IMG/VR virus record: IMGVR_UViG_3300031707_000008
Coordinates: 1-64,000 of that record
Source of the DNA: a virus
Length of the DNA stretch: 64,000 nucleotides
Strand: one strand, 5' to 3'
The notes under the pieces were generated by a model. The model was not told the DNA's origin and ran no database searches. It saw nothing but the letters and a program-made list of their open reading frames with translations. Positions 1-7,021 of this stretch are shown here, piece after piece (positions within the stretch are counted from its first letter, which is position 1; each line of letters begins with the position of its first letter). A program made the position numbers and the translations under genes.

Positions 1-174
1 TCTCGCGATTGCTATCGCATCCCCGATAGACACTTCCGCCTTCCACGTGAATTCCATATAACCTGCTACCGTGCCGTCGTTGTAGATATGCATACCGAGT
101 TCGACTTCAAACGTCTTCCCCCCCGGTGTGACCTCTCGGATTTCCACCACTTTCTTCAACTTCACCTCTCTCAC
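1..174 (-). CDS. Hypothetical protein, 3' end beyond window
   Basis: An open leftward frame runs off the left edge with no stop. It reads VREVKLKKVVEIREV, then continues through MHIYNDGTVAGYMEF to AIAIAR. The start is uncertain: GTG at 174 is used here, but a TTG at 159 follows the purine-rich AGAGAGGTGAAG equally well. It lies about 46 bp downstream of the next leftward gene and probably belongs to the same operon. I recognise no family; the visible part looks like a small soluble beta-rich protein. Confidence 0.5.
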   Translation of the reverse strand, partial: MREVKLKKVVEIREVTPGGKTFEVELGMHIYNDGTVAGYMEFTWKAEVSIGDAIAIAR

Positions 175-220
175 CCCCTCTCTATCTGGATATTGTGTGT
201 TCAGAAACTCTTTCACTTAC

Positions 221-541
221 TCAAGAGATCTTATCGAAGTCCTCTTGAGTAAGATACGCCGTGCCGTCCTTGATTGGCACTGTTACCCATGTAGAAAACA
301 TTCTGCTGTGAACCACATAGGCGCACATTATGCGTTCCTTTGGTGTATCCGGTGGAAGATCGATCGTCACGAGATCCCCTCCGCTGACGTCTACCCAAAG
401 TGAGTCGTCTCCTTCAGGTCCGCAACAATGTACATCACAGAACGACCCCCAATCTTCCCAGAATCTCTCGACCATTAACTTGATGTCCGGATCATCTGGG
501 AGTGCTTTCTTAAAGGTGTAGTATGCTTTTGGTTCGCTCAT
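221..541 (-). CDS. Hypothetical acidic protein, 106 aa
   Basis: The start ATG at 541 follows a good ribosome site (GAGGAGGTGAAGAAACT). The protein is acidic and Trp/Asp rich near the N-terminus (DDPDIKLMVERFWEDWG), with a CDVHCCGPEGDDS stretch and a C-terminus ending DGTAYLTQEDFDKIS. It is the middle gene of a three-gene leftward operon read from the promoter near 970. No family is recognised and no function is proposed; the operon's position opposite the rightward genes suggests an early accessory role. Confidence 0.7.
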   Translation of the reverse strand: MSEPKAYYTFKKALPDDPDIKLMVERFWEDWGSFCDVHCCGPEGDDSLWVDVSGGDLVTIDLPPDTPKERIMCAYVVHSRMFSTWVTVPIKDGTAYLTQEDFDKIS

Positions 542-576
542 AGTTTCTTCACCTCCTCTCTTCTTCTCTCACCTTT

Positions 577-888
577 TCATAGTGCATTCAAAACCTCAAA
601 TAATTTAGCCGTCCTTTGCTTGTCGAGTGTTATCCTTGTGGTGTTGTCCTTTCTCGGTGGATCCGGTGGTCTGAATTGGTGAATCCGATGGATGTGAACT
701 TGCACGCCTTTTGCCAGATACTCATCAACGATTGCATGCAAGTATCTGCTGGTCTGCTGTATGGTTGGCATTGTTGCCATGTAGTATGAAGCTATCACTC
801 TTGCTACTTCCTCTGCAAACTCTGCGGTCGCAACTTCATACTCTGTCAGCTTCAGTCCTTCTCTCTGCTCTTTCTTCTCCTCTTTCAT
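577..888 (-). CDS. Hypothetical protein, 103 aa
   Basis: The frame is open to 933, but the ribosome site GGGAGGTGAGAGAG sits directly before the internal ATG at 888, so the shorter form (MKEEKKEQREGLKL...) is chosen. The protein is charged, probably mostly helical at its start, with a central AEFAEEVARVIASYYMATMP segment and a basic C-terminal part (RKDNTTRITLDKQRTAKLFEVLNAL). It is the first gene of the leftward operon, about 70 nt from a good promoter. Function unknown. Confidence 0.7.
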   Translation of the reverse strand: MKEEKKEQREGLKLTEYEVATAEFAEEVARVIASYYMATMPTIQQTSRYLHAIVDEYLAKGVQVHIHRIHQFRPPDPPRKDNTTRITLDKQRTAKLFEVLNAL

Positions 889-956
889 CTCTCTCACCTC
901 CCTTCTTCTCCTCTTTACCTGCAAAAGCCACATTCTACATTTTTCCTATTTTTAAT

Positions 957-985
957 ATTATAATTGGTGACCCTTGAAAAATCTA
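957..985 (-). promoter_or_regulatory. Sigma-70-type promoter of the left operon
   Basis: On the minus strand, TAGATT (rc of 980-985) is separated by 17 nt from a perfect TATAAT (rc of 957-962). The same layout with a nearly identical -35 and following T-run occurs at 3599, 5009 (minus) and 56812. It lies about 70 nt before the ATG at 888. Confidence 0.6.
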
Positions 986-1022
986 GGGATAATTTCTTGT
1001 CTTTCCTGCCCTGCTTATCGTG

Positions 1023-1320
1023 GTTAACTTGTTTATTTTCAACCACTTACAATCCACTTCTCAATCTCCAATAAAAAAACTTTATCTGCTAATTTCTCTG
1101 CTATCACTTAAAGTGTTATTTTTCAACCATTTATCCAGGTTTTGCTGTTCCCTTCATCTAGTGATCTAACTTATTTATTTACAACCATTTATAAGGTACC
1201 TTCTAACTTATTTTATCTCAACCACTTACACCAACTCGCTAACTTATTTTATCTCAACCACTTATAGGTTTTCTTTTTTTCACGCTAACTTATTTTATCT
1301 CAACCATTTAACTCTGGGGT
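1023..1320. repeat. 27-28 bp repeat family, block 1
   Basis: At least five copies of a repeat with consensus TAACTTRTTTATTTTC + AAYCACTTA lie here in one orientation, starting near 1023, 1167, 1203, 1236 and 1284. The last three carry TTATTTTATCTC in the middle. The ends TAACTT and CACTTA are the best conserved parts. The same family fills 3010-3740 and 5051-5622. Confidence 0.85.
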
Positions 1321-1559
1321 GACTGAAAGGGGATTGAATTTCTCTTGTCCCATTCAAGTCTCTATATATCTGCAATCTCTTTTTCCTCTCCATATTTCCT
1401 ATATAGAGGACTGGCTGGTATATGGTTAGCATGTCAGCTTAGAGAGTACATGAAGCTCAATCAGGTGACATGAGATTGATGCTTACTTTAGAGAGAATTT
1501 CCGCAGAGAATTTCTACAAGTGATTGCGATACATTGTCGGGAAATAGTTTTTGGCGTTG

Positions 1560-2640
1560 GGTGGTGACGCAATAATGCGAGACTTTTGTGGAATGTTGTC
1601 AGGAGGTTGGGGGGTCTTGATAAAAAGCCCTACCGGGCCCCCCCAACAAGGAACACCATTGCGTGCATGCTGCGGGAGTCGGGGGGCAGAACCGCAAAAG
1701 CTAAAATGATACCGGAAACGTTGTACCTGCAGTGGACTCACTTAAGAATACACACCTTAACAAGTGCCTCAAGCGTCAAACTGTATACTTTCCACCAGGG
1801 TAACCCCAGGGGTAGACCGCCCACTCCCCGCATAAGGTGTCCAAAAACCTGGTAGGCGTAGAGTAATGTGTATCACGTACCATGTTAACCCCCCACTGGG
1901 AAGGCCATCGATAGGCGTGGAGGAACTCCCGGCGACTTCTCAAGAGTACACAAAGCACGATCAGGTGGCCACTTTATACGCCTACGTGGGGGGTTACGTT
2001 CAAGTAGAGGTTTTGCGGCGTGCAAGCTGCAAACGTTATACGCCTACGTGGGGGTCTCCCAATGTTACGCAAAAGCTATAAAGTGTCCCGTGGCGTTGTA
2101 CCAGGGGGGGCCCAGGTAACCTTTCACACTTGTTTCATCTCTCCTTAGCATTTCTCTGGGGGGAAAGACAGGGTTTAGTGACTCTTTAACTCCATAAGTG
2201 ATAGATCCCCCTAGGTTTCCCTATATATAAGGACCGACCGATAGAGCACAACATATACCGGTTAACTTATTATGACTCCTCCCAACAATATTCCCCCCTC
2301 GATTGCCTTATTGTGATGAAGTATGTTTATAAGAGTGTATTGCATATGGTGGGGTGGACACTCTTGAGAATTTTCGTGGTGTCAGAACTGAGTAGAAGCA
2401 ACGTTACATTGAAGCAGAGAAGTTATACAAGTTTGTTGAGTCTTGGAATCCAGTGGAGGGCAAACGAAACGCTTGACATTGTTCGCTGGGGGGAAAGCTA
2501 AAATTTCCTACTCTTGTTTGTGTCCAGGGCAACCCTCAAACTAAAAAACTCACCGTGGCGGCGAAAGGCTATATACCTGGCCGTGGCGTTGTGTCCGGGG
2601 GCCCCCGTTGCGTGGGGCACCAAGGAATTCTGGTTTTTTG
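1560..2640. ncRNA. Candidate large structured RNA (strand unknown)
   Basis: This G-rich stretch differs sharply from the AT-rich repeats around it and has many nested inverted repeats. Examples are a 9-bp stem (1606-1614 with 1639-1647) enclosing two small hairpins; a long-range 9-bp pairing CACTTTATA (about 1968) with TATAAAGTG (about 2075) around two copies of TTATACGCCTACGTGGGGG; and AAGAGTGT (about 2330) with ACACTCTT (about 2358). A motif like GCAAAAGCTATAAA..CCGTGGCGTTGTACC recurs, degenerate, near 1695, 2069 and 2563. Phages are known to encode large ornate RNAs (GOLLD, ROOL); membership in those classes is not shown. It could instead be a structured DNA region such as an origin. Confidence 0.35.
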
Positions 2641-2847
2641 TTGTTTTTTGACATGTTACATTACAATAAAAATGTGTCATACCATTTTCGTTGGAAATTT
2701 TTCCATACCAATACGTTGCCGCCAATGCGATCACAGGGTAAAAACGAAATTTACCCGTGGTATAAACGGTTTATTTCATGTGTTTCGCGAACTATTGGAA
2801 TGGCACGTCATTTATGCACAATAGGTTTCCACCTTCTCCCGCCGGTT

Positions 2848-2992
2848 TCGGATATATCCGATTTTATCACTTACCTAAAGTGATACTATACCCGCGGGTT
2901 TCGGATATATCCGAATTATGTACGCAACCTTTCGGATATATCTGAAATATGTACGCAAATCGCCCACTCCCGCCCCGATCGGATATATCCGA
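2848..2992. promoter_or_regulatory. Cluster of palindromic operator-like sites
   Basis: The perfect 14-bp palindrome TCGGATATATCCGA occurs at 2848-2861, 2901-2914 and 2979-2992, with a one-mismatch copy at 2932-2945. Another perfect copy is at 5693-5706, with half-sites near 3947, 4001-4020 and 4033. Several copies sit beside a conserved CACTCCCGCC-like block, giving a composite element. This is the pattern expected of a dimeric DNA-binding protein's operator array. Confidence 0.7.
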
Positions 2993-3009
2993 TTTTATCA
3001 TCTAAATTG

Positions 3010-3740
3010 AAGTTATAAGTGATTGAATTTAAACAAGTTAGCGGTTTTTTATTTTTGGTGTAAAGTGACACTATAAGTGGTTGAAAATAAACAAGTTAGA
3101 CAGGGTACTATTTAAGTGGTTGAAAATAAACAAGTTAACTGGACTAAATTGAGTCACCATTTTACCGGCTAACTTGTTTATTTTCAACATGTTATTGGGT
3201 TTTTGCGTTAACTTGTTTATTTTCAATCATTTATAAGGACTTTTTTTGAAAATCGTTAACTTGTTTATTTTCAACCACTTACAAGAATTTCCCTCATACA
3301 CTTTAACCTGTTTAAAATCAATAACTTAAACCCTGCGGGTATAAGTGTGTGTAAAATAACAAGTTACCGAATCACTTTAAGTGCATGTTATTAAACAAGT
3401 TATATCGTCACATGTAACTGGTTGAAAATAAACAAGTTAAGTCCCCACTTTTTTATGCACTTATAAAAATCGTTAACTTATTTATTTTCAAGCACTTATA
3501 TGGTTATTTAAGAATGATTTTGTGCAAACAATAATTGTTGTGCATAAAGATTTTTGCTAAGTGGTTGAAAATAAACAAGTTAACATGGATTTTTTTACTT
3601 GATTTTTGATCGGGAATATACTATAATATATATGTGATTGAAAATAAACAAGATAGAGAGGAGGTGAGAGTATTGCAGATAAAATCGGATATAGTTTTCA
3701 ATCACTATAAAGTGTTGGAAAATAACAAGTTAGAGGTTTT
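3010..3740. repeat. 27-28 bp repeat family, block 2
   Basis: About 14 copies are present. Those with TAACTTG at the left end lie near 3168, 3206, 3254, 3300 and 3470. Those reading the opposite way (AAGTGGTTGAAAATAAAC then AAGTTA) lie near 3012, 3066, 3110, 3340, 3376, 3412, 3556 and 3629. Degenerate copies continue into the leader of the small gene downstream (3690-3736). Orientation switches repeatedly and spacing is irregular, unlike simple tandem repeats. Confidence 0.85.
3599..3627 (+). promoter_or_regulatory. Sigma-70-type promoter
   Basis: TTGATT at 3599-3604, exactly 17 nt, then TATAAT at 3622-3627. The flanking TTTACTTGATTTTTG is shared with the promoter at 56812. Transcription would begin near 3634 and cover the small gene at 3763 and its terminator at 3963. 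Confidence 0.75.
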
Positions 3741-3762
3741 TAAGGGTTTGGAAGGAGAAAAC

Positions 3763-3933
3763 GTGGATATCCAAAAGATTTTGGGGGATGAAGAATTTTT
3801 AGTGTGGTTGAAGAAAAACTTCTTCTATTTCATGAAAAAGGAGGTTTTAATTGAAAAGTATCTTCGATATCTTAGTAAAGACGAGATATCGATAAATAAA
3901 TTGTATTCTGTCTATAAAGACAGCAATACCTGA
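3763..3933 (+). CDS. Small protein, paralogue of the 4447-4614 product
   Basis: A 56-residue protein (GTG start, AAGGAGAAAAC before it) whose whole length aligns with the 55-residue product of the leftward gene at 4447-4614. Shared blocks are WLKKNFFYFMKKE, LIEKY and KLY(S/A)VYKD. It is rich in Lys and aromatics and predicted helical. The frame stays open upstream to a TTG at 3673 that has an even stronger ribosome site (GAGAGGAGGTGAGAGTA), giving a possible 86-residue form, but the paralogy begins exactly at the GTG. It has its own promoter and terminator and sits inside the repeat array, which suggests a DNA-binding or regulatory role (inference). No family recognised. Confidence 0.7.
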   Translation: MDIQKILGDEEFLVWLKKNFFYFMKKEVLIEKYLRYLSKDEISINKLYSVYKDSNT

Positions 3934-3962
3934 ATTTCATAAATAATATCCGATTTTATCAG

Positions 3963-3995
3963 ATAAAGGCGATATCAGATATCGCCTTTATTTTT
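3963..3995 (+). terminator. Rho-independent terminator
   Basis: A perfect 13-bp stem (3963-3975 with 3979-3991) closes a 3-nt CAG loop and runs into TTTTT. It ends the single-gene transcript starting at 3634. The stem contains GATATC, related to the nearby operator-like palindromes. Confidence 0.8.
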
Positions 3996-4391
3996 GGTTA
4001 TATCCGATTCGGAGATGTCCGAAAAAACCGCAGATATCCGAAACCGGCGGGAGTGGGTAGGGGACCACATCAACACACGGAGTGTTGATGCAAAACGATC
4101 TGGTGTTAAAATGACTATAAACGTTGGAGAGATTGTGTTGCGTTTAGTGATTTTATACGTCGGACGTTTTGATGGGAATACGGATCGCTCCTTTCGTAAA
4201 AACAGGATAATCGTTTACACCCTGTCGGGAATTTCGTTTTAAAGTAGGGTTCACCAACATGTCCCGGGATAACGTTCGACGTGAAAAACATCAATGCGAT
4301 TTACGTGTTGACCAACGTTTATAGTCATTTTAACACCAGGTTCTTGACTCACATGCACTCCGTGTGTTGATACAGAATTCCCGCAATAAGA
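3996..4391. other. Intergenic region between convergent small genes
   Basis: No convincing gene lies between the terminator at 3963 and the terminator-like hairpin at 4392. The stretch holds operator half-sites with the conserved GGCGGGAGTGGGTAG block (about 4000-4060) and the 303-bp inverted repeat. An open frame from 3994 to 4242 lacks a ribosome site and lies across the repeat arm. Confidence 0.6.
4069..4371. repeat. Long inverted repeat, 303 bp
   Basis: The left arm (4069-4127) and right arm (4312-4371) are inverted copies. Each has a perfect 16-bp block (ATCAACACACGGAGTG at 4069; its complement at 4356-4371) and a perfect 27-bp block (4101-4127 with 4312-4338), separated by 16-17 unmatched bases. 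The 184-bp centre has no gene. The left arm also starts a local palindrome (4068-4090), and a related palindrome lies at 5846-5868. The shape resembles a small non-autonomous mobile element or a replication cruciform; no target duplication could be established. Confidence 0.7.
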
Positions 4392-4421
4392 AGAGAGCGG
4401 TCCGGCAGTGGATCGCTCTCT
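4392..4421 (-). terminator. Terminator-like hairpin for the leftward small genes
   Basis: On the minus strand, AGAGAGCGATCC pairs with GGACCGCTCTCT (one A-C mismatch) around a 6-nt loop, followed by TCTTATT. It lies about 25 nt past the stop of the gene at 4447-4614. The T-tract is imperfect. Confidence 0.55.
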
Positions 4422-4446
4422 GTGAGGTCGATCGGTTTACGTTGCT

Positions 4447-4614
4447 CTACTGGTTGTCCTTGTAGACAGCGTAGAGCTTCCCGAGACTTTCGAGGTCCTT
4501 CCCGAGGTACTTCATGTACTTTTCGATGAGGATCTCCTTCTTCATGAAATAGAAGAAGTTTTTCTTCAGCCAGGTCGTGAAGTCTTCGTCCTTGAGAATC
4601 GTGTTGATGTCCAT
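4447..4614 (-). CDS. Small protein, paralogue of the 3763-3933 product
   Basis: A 55-residue protein beginning MDINTILKDEDF and ending KLYAVYKDNQ. ATG at 4614 follows GGAGGTTAAGCAC. It aligns without gaps over nearly its full length to the product of 3763-3933, so the two genes are a diverged, convergently arranged duplicate pair. A second strong ribosome site lies about 100 nt upstream (AAGGAGGTGATAGAC, followed by the five-codon frame MRKDW), mirroring the double-start layout of its paralogue. It is probably co-transcribed with the 73-residue gene upstream. Function unknown. Confidence 0.75.
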   Translation of the reverse strand: MDINTILKDEDFTTWLKKNFFYFMKKEILIEKYMKYLGKDLESLGKLYAVYKDNQ

Positions 4615-4765
4615 GTGCTTAACCTCCAAACCAAAACCGTTCTTGTTTGTTACTGGTCGCTTAATCACCTGCCGACCGACCTCCAGGACTACCAGTCCTT
4701 CCTCATGTCTATCACCTCCTTGCTGGGTTGTGGATATCCGTGCGGGCATTGCGTGCTTCCTTTCG

Positions 4766-4987
4766 TTAGGCGTTAGTCGTTACTGGGAACCATTCGCCTT
4801 TCTTGTAGAGATGGCATATCTCGGTTTCGTGGCGTTCGGAATCGAGAACGTATTCGCAAACTACGAAAGCGTCATCGTCGTCGAGAGGGTCTGGATGCAC
4901 GTCAATAAAGATGGCGCTAACGTTGGCACTCTGGATGAGTGTCGCGGCTTTTTCGATAGCGATTTTCTTGAGTTCTTCTCTTGTCAT
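4766..4987 (-). CDS. Small acidic hypothetical protein, 73 aa
   Basis: ATG at 4987 has a consensus ribosome site (AAGGAGGACAAAGA) and lies close behind a strong promoter. The product starts with a helix (MTREELKKIAIEKAATLIQ), followed by an acidic strand-rich part (FIDVHPDPLDDDDAFVVCEYVLDSE) and ends KKGEWFPVTTNA. No family is recognised. It heads the two-gene leftward operon that also includes the 55-residue protein, and probably acts early. Confidence 0.75.
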   Translation of the reverse strand: MTREELKKIAIEKAATLIQSANVSAIFIDVHPDPLDDDDAFVVCEYVLDSERHETEICHLYKKGEWFPVTTNA

Positions 4988-5008
4988 TCTTTGTCCTCCT
5001 TCATATTA

Positions 5009-5037
5009 ATTATATGATAGTACGGGAAGACAATCAA
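5009..5037 (-). promoter_or_regulatory. Sigma-70-type promoter
   Basis: On the minus strand, TTGATT (rc of 5032-5037), 17 nt, then TATAAT (rc of 5009-5014), followed within about 20 nt by the gene at 4987. Identical hexamers and spacing to the promoter at 3599. Confidence 0.75.
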
Positions 5038-5050
5038 GAAAAAAAATCCA

Positions 5051-5622
5051 TGTTAACTTATTTAGAATCAATCACTTACAAAAAACTTTTTGTTCAGAAT
5101 CATTATAAGTTCAGACTTATTGTGCTTTTTCAAGATAAGTGTTTGGATAATAAACGTTTAACGAATCTTTCCCTGCAGGAAAAAAGTGGCCATCTAACTT
5201 ATTTATTTTCAATCACTTACATGTGGTGAGCTATCTTATTTATTTCTATACACTTACAGCGATACGATAAACGTTTATTTAACACGCAGTTACAACGCCC
5301 TCTATAAGTGTTTGATTTTAAAAGTGTTAACGATACATGTGCAAGACTTGCTAACTTGTTTAGAATCAATCACTTATTCGATTTCAAAATATTCCTTGAT
5401 AAGTGTTTGATAATAAACCAATTAACGTATTCTCGTATAACTGATTGATTCTAAATAAGTTAACGCATAATCGTCTTTTCGAAATTATCCAGGTTAACTT
5501 ATTTATTAACAACAAGTTAGATATCATACATGCTAACTTATTATTATACAAACACTTACAACGTCACATTCCATTACAAATAAAAAATGGCTAACTTGTT
5601 TAAAATCAATTACTTATAGTTG
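5051..5622. repeat. 27-28 bp repeat family, block 3
   Basis: About 11 more copies in both orientations: near 5051, 5192, 5228, 5350, 5492, 5530 and 5589 in one direction, and near 5134, 5291, 5396 and 5434 in the other. The centre varies more than in block 2 (TTTAGAATCAATC, TTTAAAATCAATT), while TAACTT and CACTTA at the ends persist. AAACGTTT palindromes occur between copies. Confidence 0.8.
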
Positions 5623-5900
5623 CTTAATAGATGAATAAATCAACTTCACCCGAATTCCGCGGGTAAGGTATCACTTTGGGTAAGTGATAAAATCGGATAT
5701 ATCCGAATCGGGCGGGAGTAGGTGTAAATATCGTTTGTCCGAAGGGATCATACACCTTTCTTGTTTATCCTTTCGAATGTTTCCTTTCATATGATAAACG
5801 TTTCATACATCCATCTAATTCCTTTTATACGTCAGGATCGTTCTGCATTAACACACCTTGTGTTGATGAACAATACTTTTTAATAAAGGGTGTGTCACTT

Positions 5901-6198
5901 CATTCTCGTCCGAATTTATCGTCCGGAATGAAGTTGCGTAATCATTCTCGTCCGAATTTATCGTCCGAGATTGAAGTTGCGTAATCATTCTCGTCCGAAT
6001 TTATCGTCCGAGATTGAAGTTGCGTAATCATTCTCGTCCGAATTTATCGTCCGAGATTGAAGTTGCGTAATCATTCTCGTCCGAATTTATCGTCCGGAAT
6101 GAAGTTGCGTAATCATTCTCGTCCGAATTTATCGTCCGGAATGAAGTTGCGTAATCATTCTCGTCCGAATTTATCGTCCGAGATTGAAGTTGTGTACC
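5901..6198. repeat. Seven tandem 42/43 bp repeats
   Basis: Units start at 5901, 5943, 5986, 6029, 6072, 6114 and 6156. Each holds two direct copies of TCGTCCG spaced by AATTTA. The 42-bp type ends CCGGAATGAAG and the 43-bp type CCGAGATTGAAG; the order is 42, 43, 43, 43, 42, 42, 43. In both types the flanks can pair (CATTC with GAATG; TCATTCTC with GAGATTGA), so each unit could fold or bind a dimer. There are no spacers, so this is not a CRISPR array. It resembles a partition or origin repeat. Confidence 0.9.
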
Positions 6199-6960
6199 TT
6201 CTCAATCACATTGAGAAGGAATGATAGTCCTACATGATAGGACTGTCTGTGATGTTCTTAAATAGTTTATGTTTGGGAGGCTTCTTGGGGATGTGTACTT
6301 CCTTTCTGTTCTTCTCTTCTCCCTCTGCTTCACATACAACTTCTCAAATAACTCTTCTGCTCCTCCTATAGTAACCAAGGGTACCAACCCTGTACGCTTT
6401 GATAACGTTCGTATTCTTCTCTCCTATACATGTTAAGTATCATCACAACAACAACAACTTAACCCAAAGGTGTAGTGATTATAGAAGTCCTTTGTTGGTG
6501 AATGGTTCAAGAAGTATTGCAACGTAACAAGGAGACGAGTAACGTTTGAAACGTTCACTTCTTTCAAAACATGATACCGGTTCATACACTTGCTGGGTGC
6601 ATGGCATGCATGGTTGGGGTGAGTACTTCAACAATTCAAAACAGTTCCGGTACATGGGTTCGTTTTGATTGAGGTACACTTGATGGGTGGAGCATTACTT
6701 AATAATGTTTACATTCATATGAGTCCGATCGTGGGGTGGTGGTGGACTCCAATTAAATGTAACTTGTATTGCACTCAACAATAAATGTACAGGCCTGGGG
6801 TGTTGTCGGATGCAAAGAGAACGTCAACAACAACCCTGCGGGGGGTGAAACATTTCATGAGTATACGTAAAACAGCATGCGGGGTAGGGCCGCCAGTGGG
6901 CGCCCGGGTGAAAAATAATGGTGTATAATTTGGGAAATCGCGCCTGAATCTCGTATATTT
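6195..6960. ncRNA. Second candidate structured RNA region
   Basis: Multiple short inverted repeats follow one another: CCTTCTCAAT/ATTGAGAAGG with a CAC loop, AGTCCTA/TAGGACT, AGGGT/ACCCT around ACCA, GTTAAGT/ACTTAAC enclosing a CAACAACAACAA loop, CCAAAGG with CCTTTG, AACGTT/AACGTT, TGCATG/CATGCA, a distant TACCGG/CCGGTA pair, and GAGTCC/GGACTC. No reading frame is supported. The composition resembles the candidate at 1560-2640. Strand and class are unknown. Confidence 0.3.
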
Positions 6961-6980
6961 CTTTTGAGCGGATAGATTAC

Positions 6981-7000
6981 TTGGTTGTTTACACAACCAA
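6981..7000. promoter_or_regulatory. Palindromic operator-like site
   Basis: TTGGTTGT and ACAACCAA form an 8-bp inverted repeat with a TTAC centre just upstream of the gene at 7022. A TATAAT lies at 6921-6926 but has no clear -35 partner. Confidence 0.4.
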
Positions 7001-7021
7001 AAAATTATGAGAGGAGGTTTC

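Larger units (their letters stand above)
889..3672. other. Large intergenic region, no convincing gene
   Basis: About 2.8 kb has no frame with both a ribosome site and protein-like composition. It contains, in order: the left promoter, a block of 27-28 bp repeats (1023-1320), a G-rich hairpin-forming stretch (about 1560-2640), palindromic operator-like sites (2848-2992), a second block of 27-28 bp repeats (from 3010) and a promoter (3599-3627). Two stretches (around 1390 and 2220) share a TTTCC(C)TATATA..AGGAC(T/C)G(G/A)C sequence that could be a promoter or processing site. Confidence 0.7.
5038..7021. other. Intergenic region, no convincing gene
   Basis: After repeat block 3 this region holds a composite operator (5680-5725), a palindrome related to the 303-bp inverted repeat (5846-5868), seven tandem 42/43 bp units (5901-6198), a hairpin-rich stretch (6195-6960), and a possible promoter and palindromic operator just before the gene at 7022. 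An open leftward frame at 6202-6387 has GGAGGAG inside it but no supported start. Confidence 0.65.

Noticed and set aside
1586-2081. Several overlapping frames of 60-90 residues on both strands
   Set aside because: No ribosome sites, low-complexity or Pro/Arg-rich composition, and they overlap each other across hairpin-forming repeats; treated as chance frames in non-coding sequence.
5901-6198. CRISPR array
   Set aside because: Units are directly contiguous with no unique spacers, and no cas gene is present.
6202-6387. Leftward 61-residue frame
   Set aside because: GGAGGAG lies inside the frame, but the following codons do not offer a good start, and the 3' half runs into hairpins; left unannotated.
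1320-7000. tRNA genes
   Set aside because: No cloverleaf with a T-loop GTTCRA motif and matching acceptor arms was found by eye; a covariance search could still find a divergent one.
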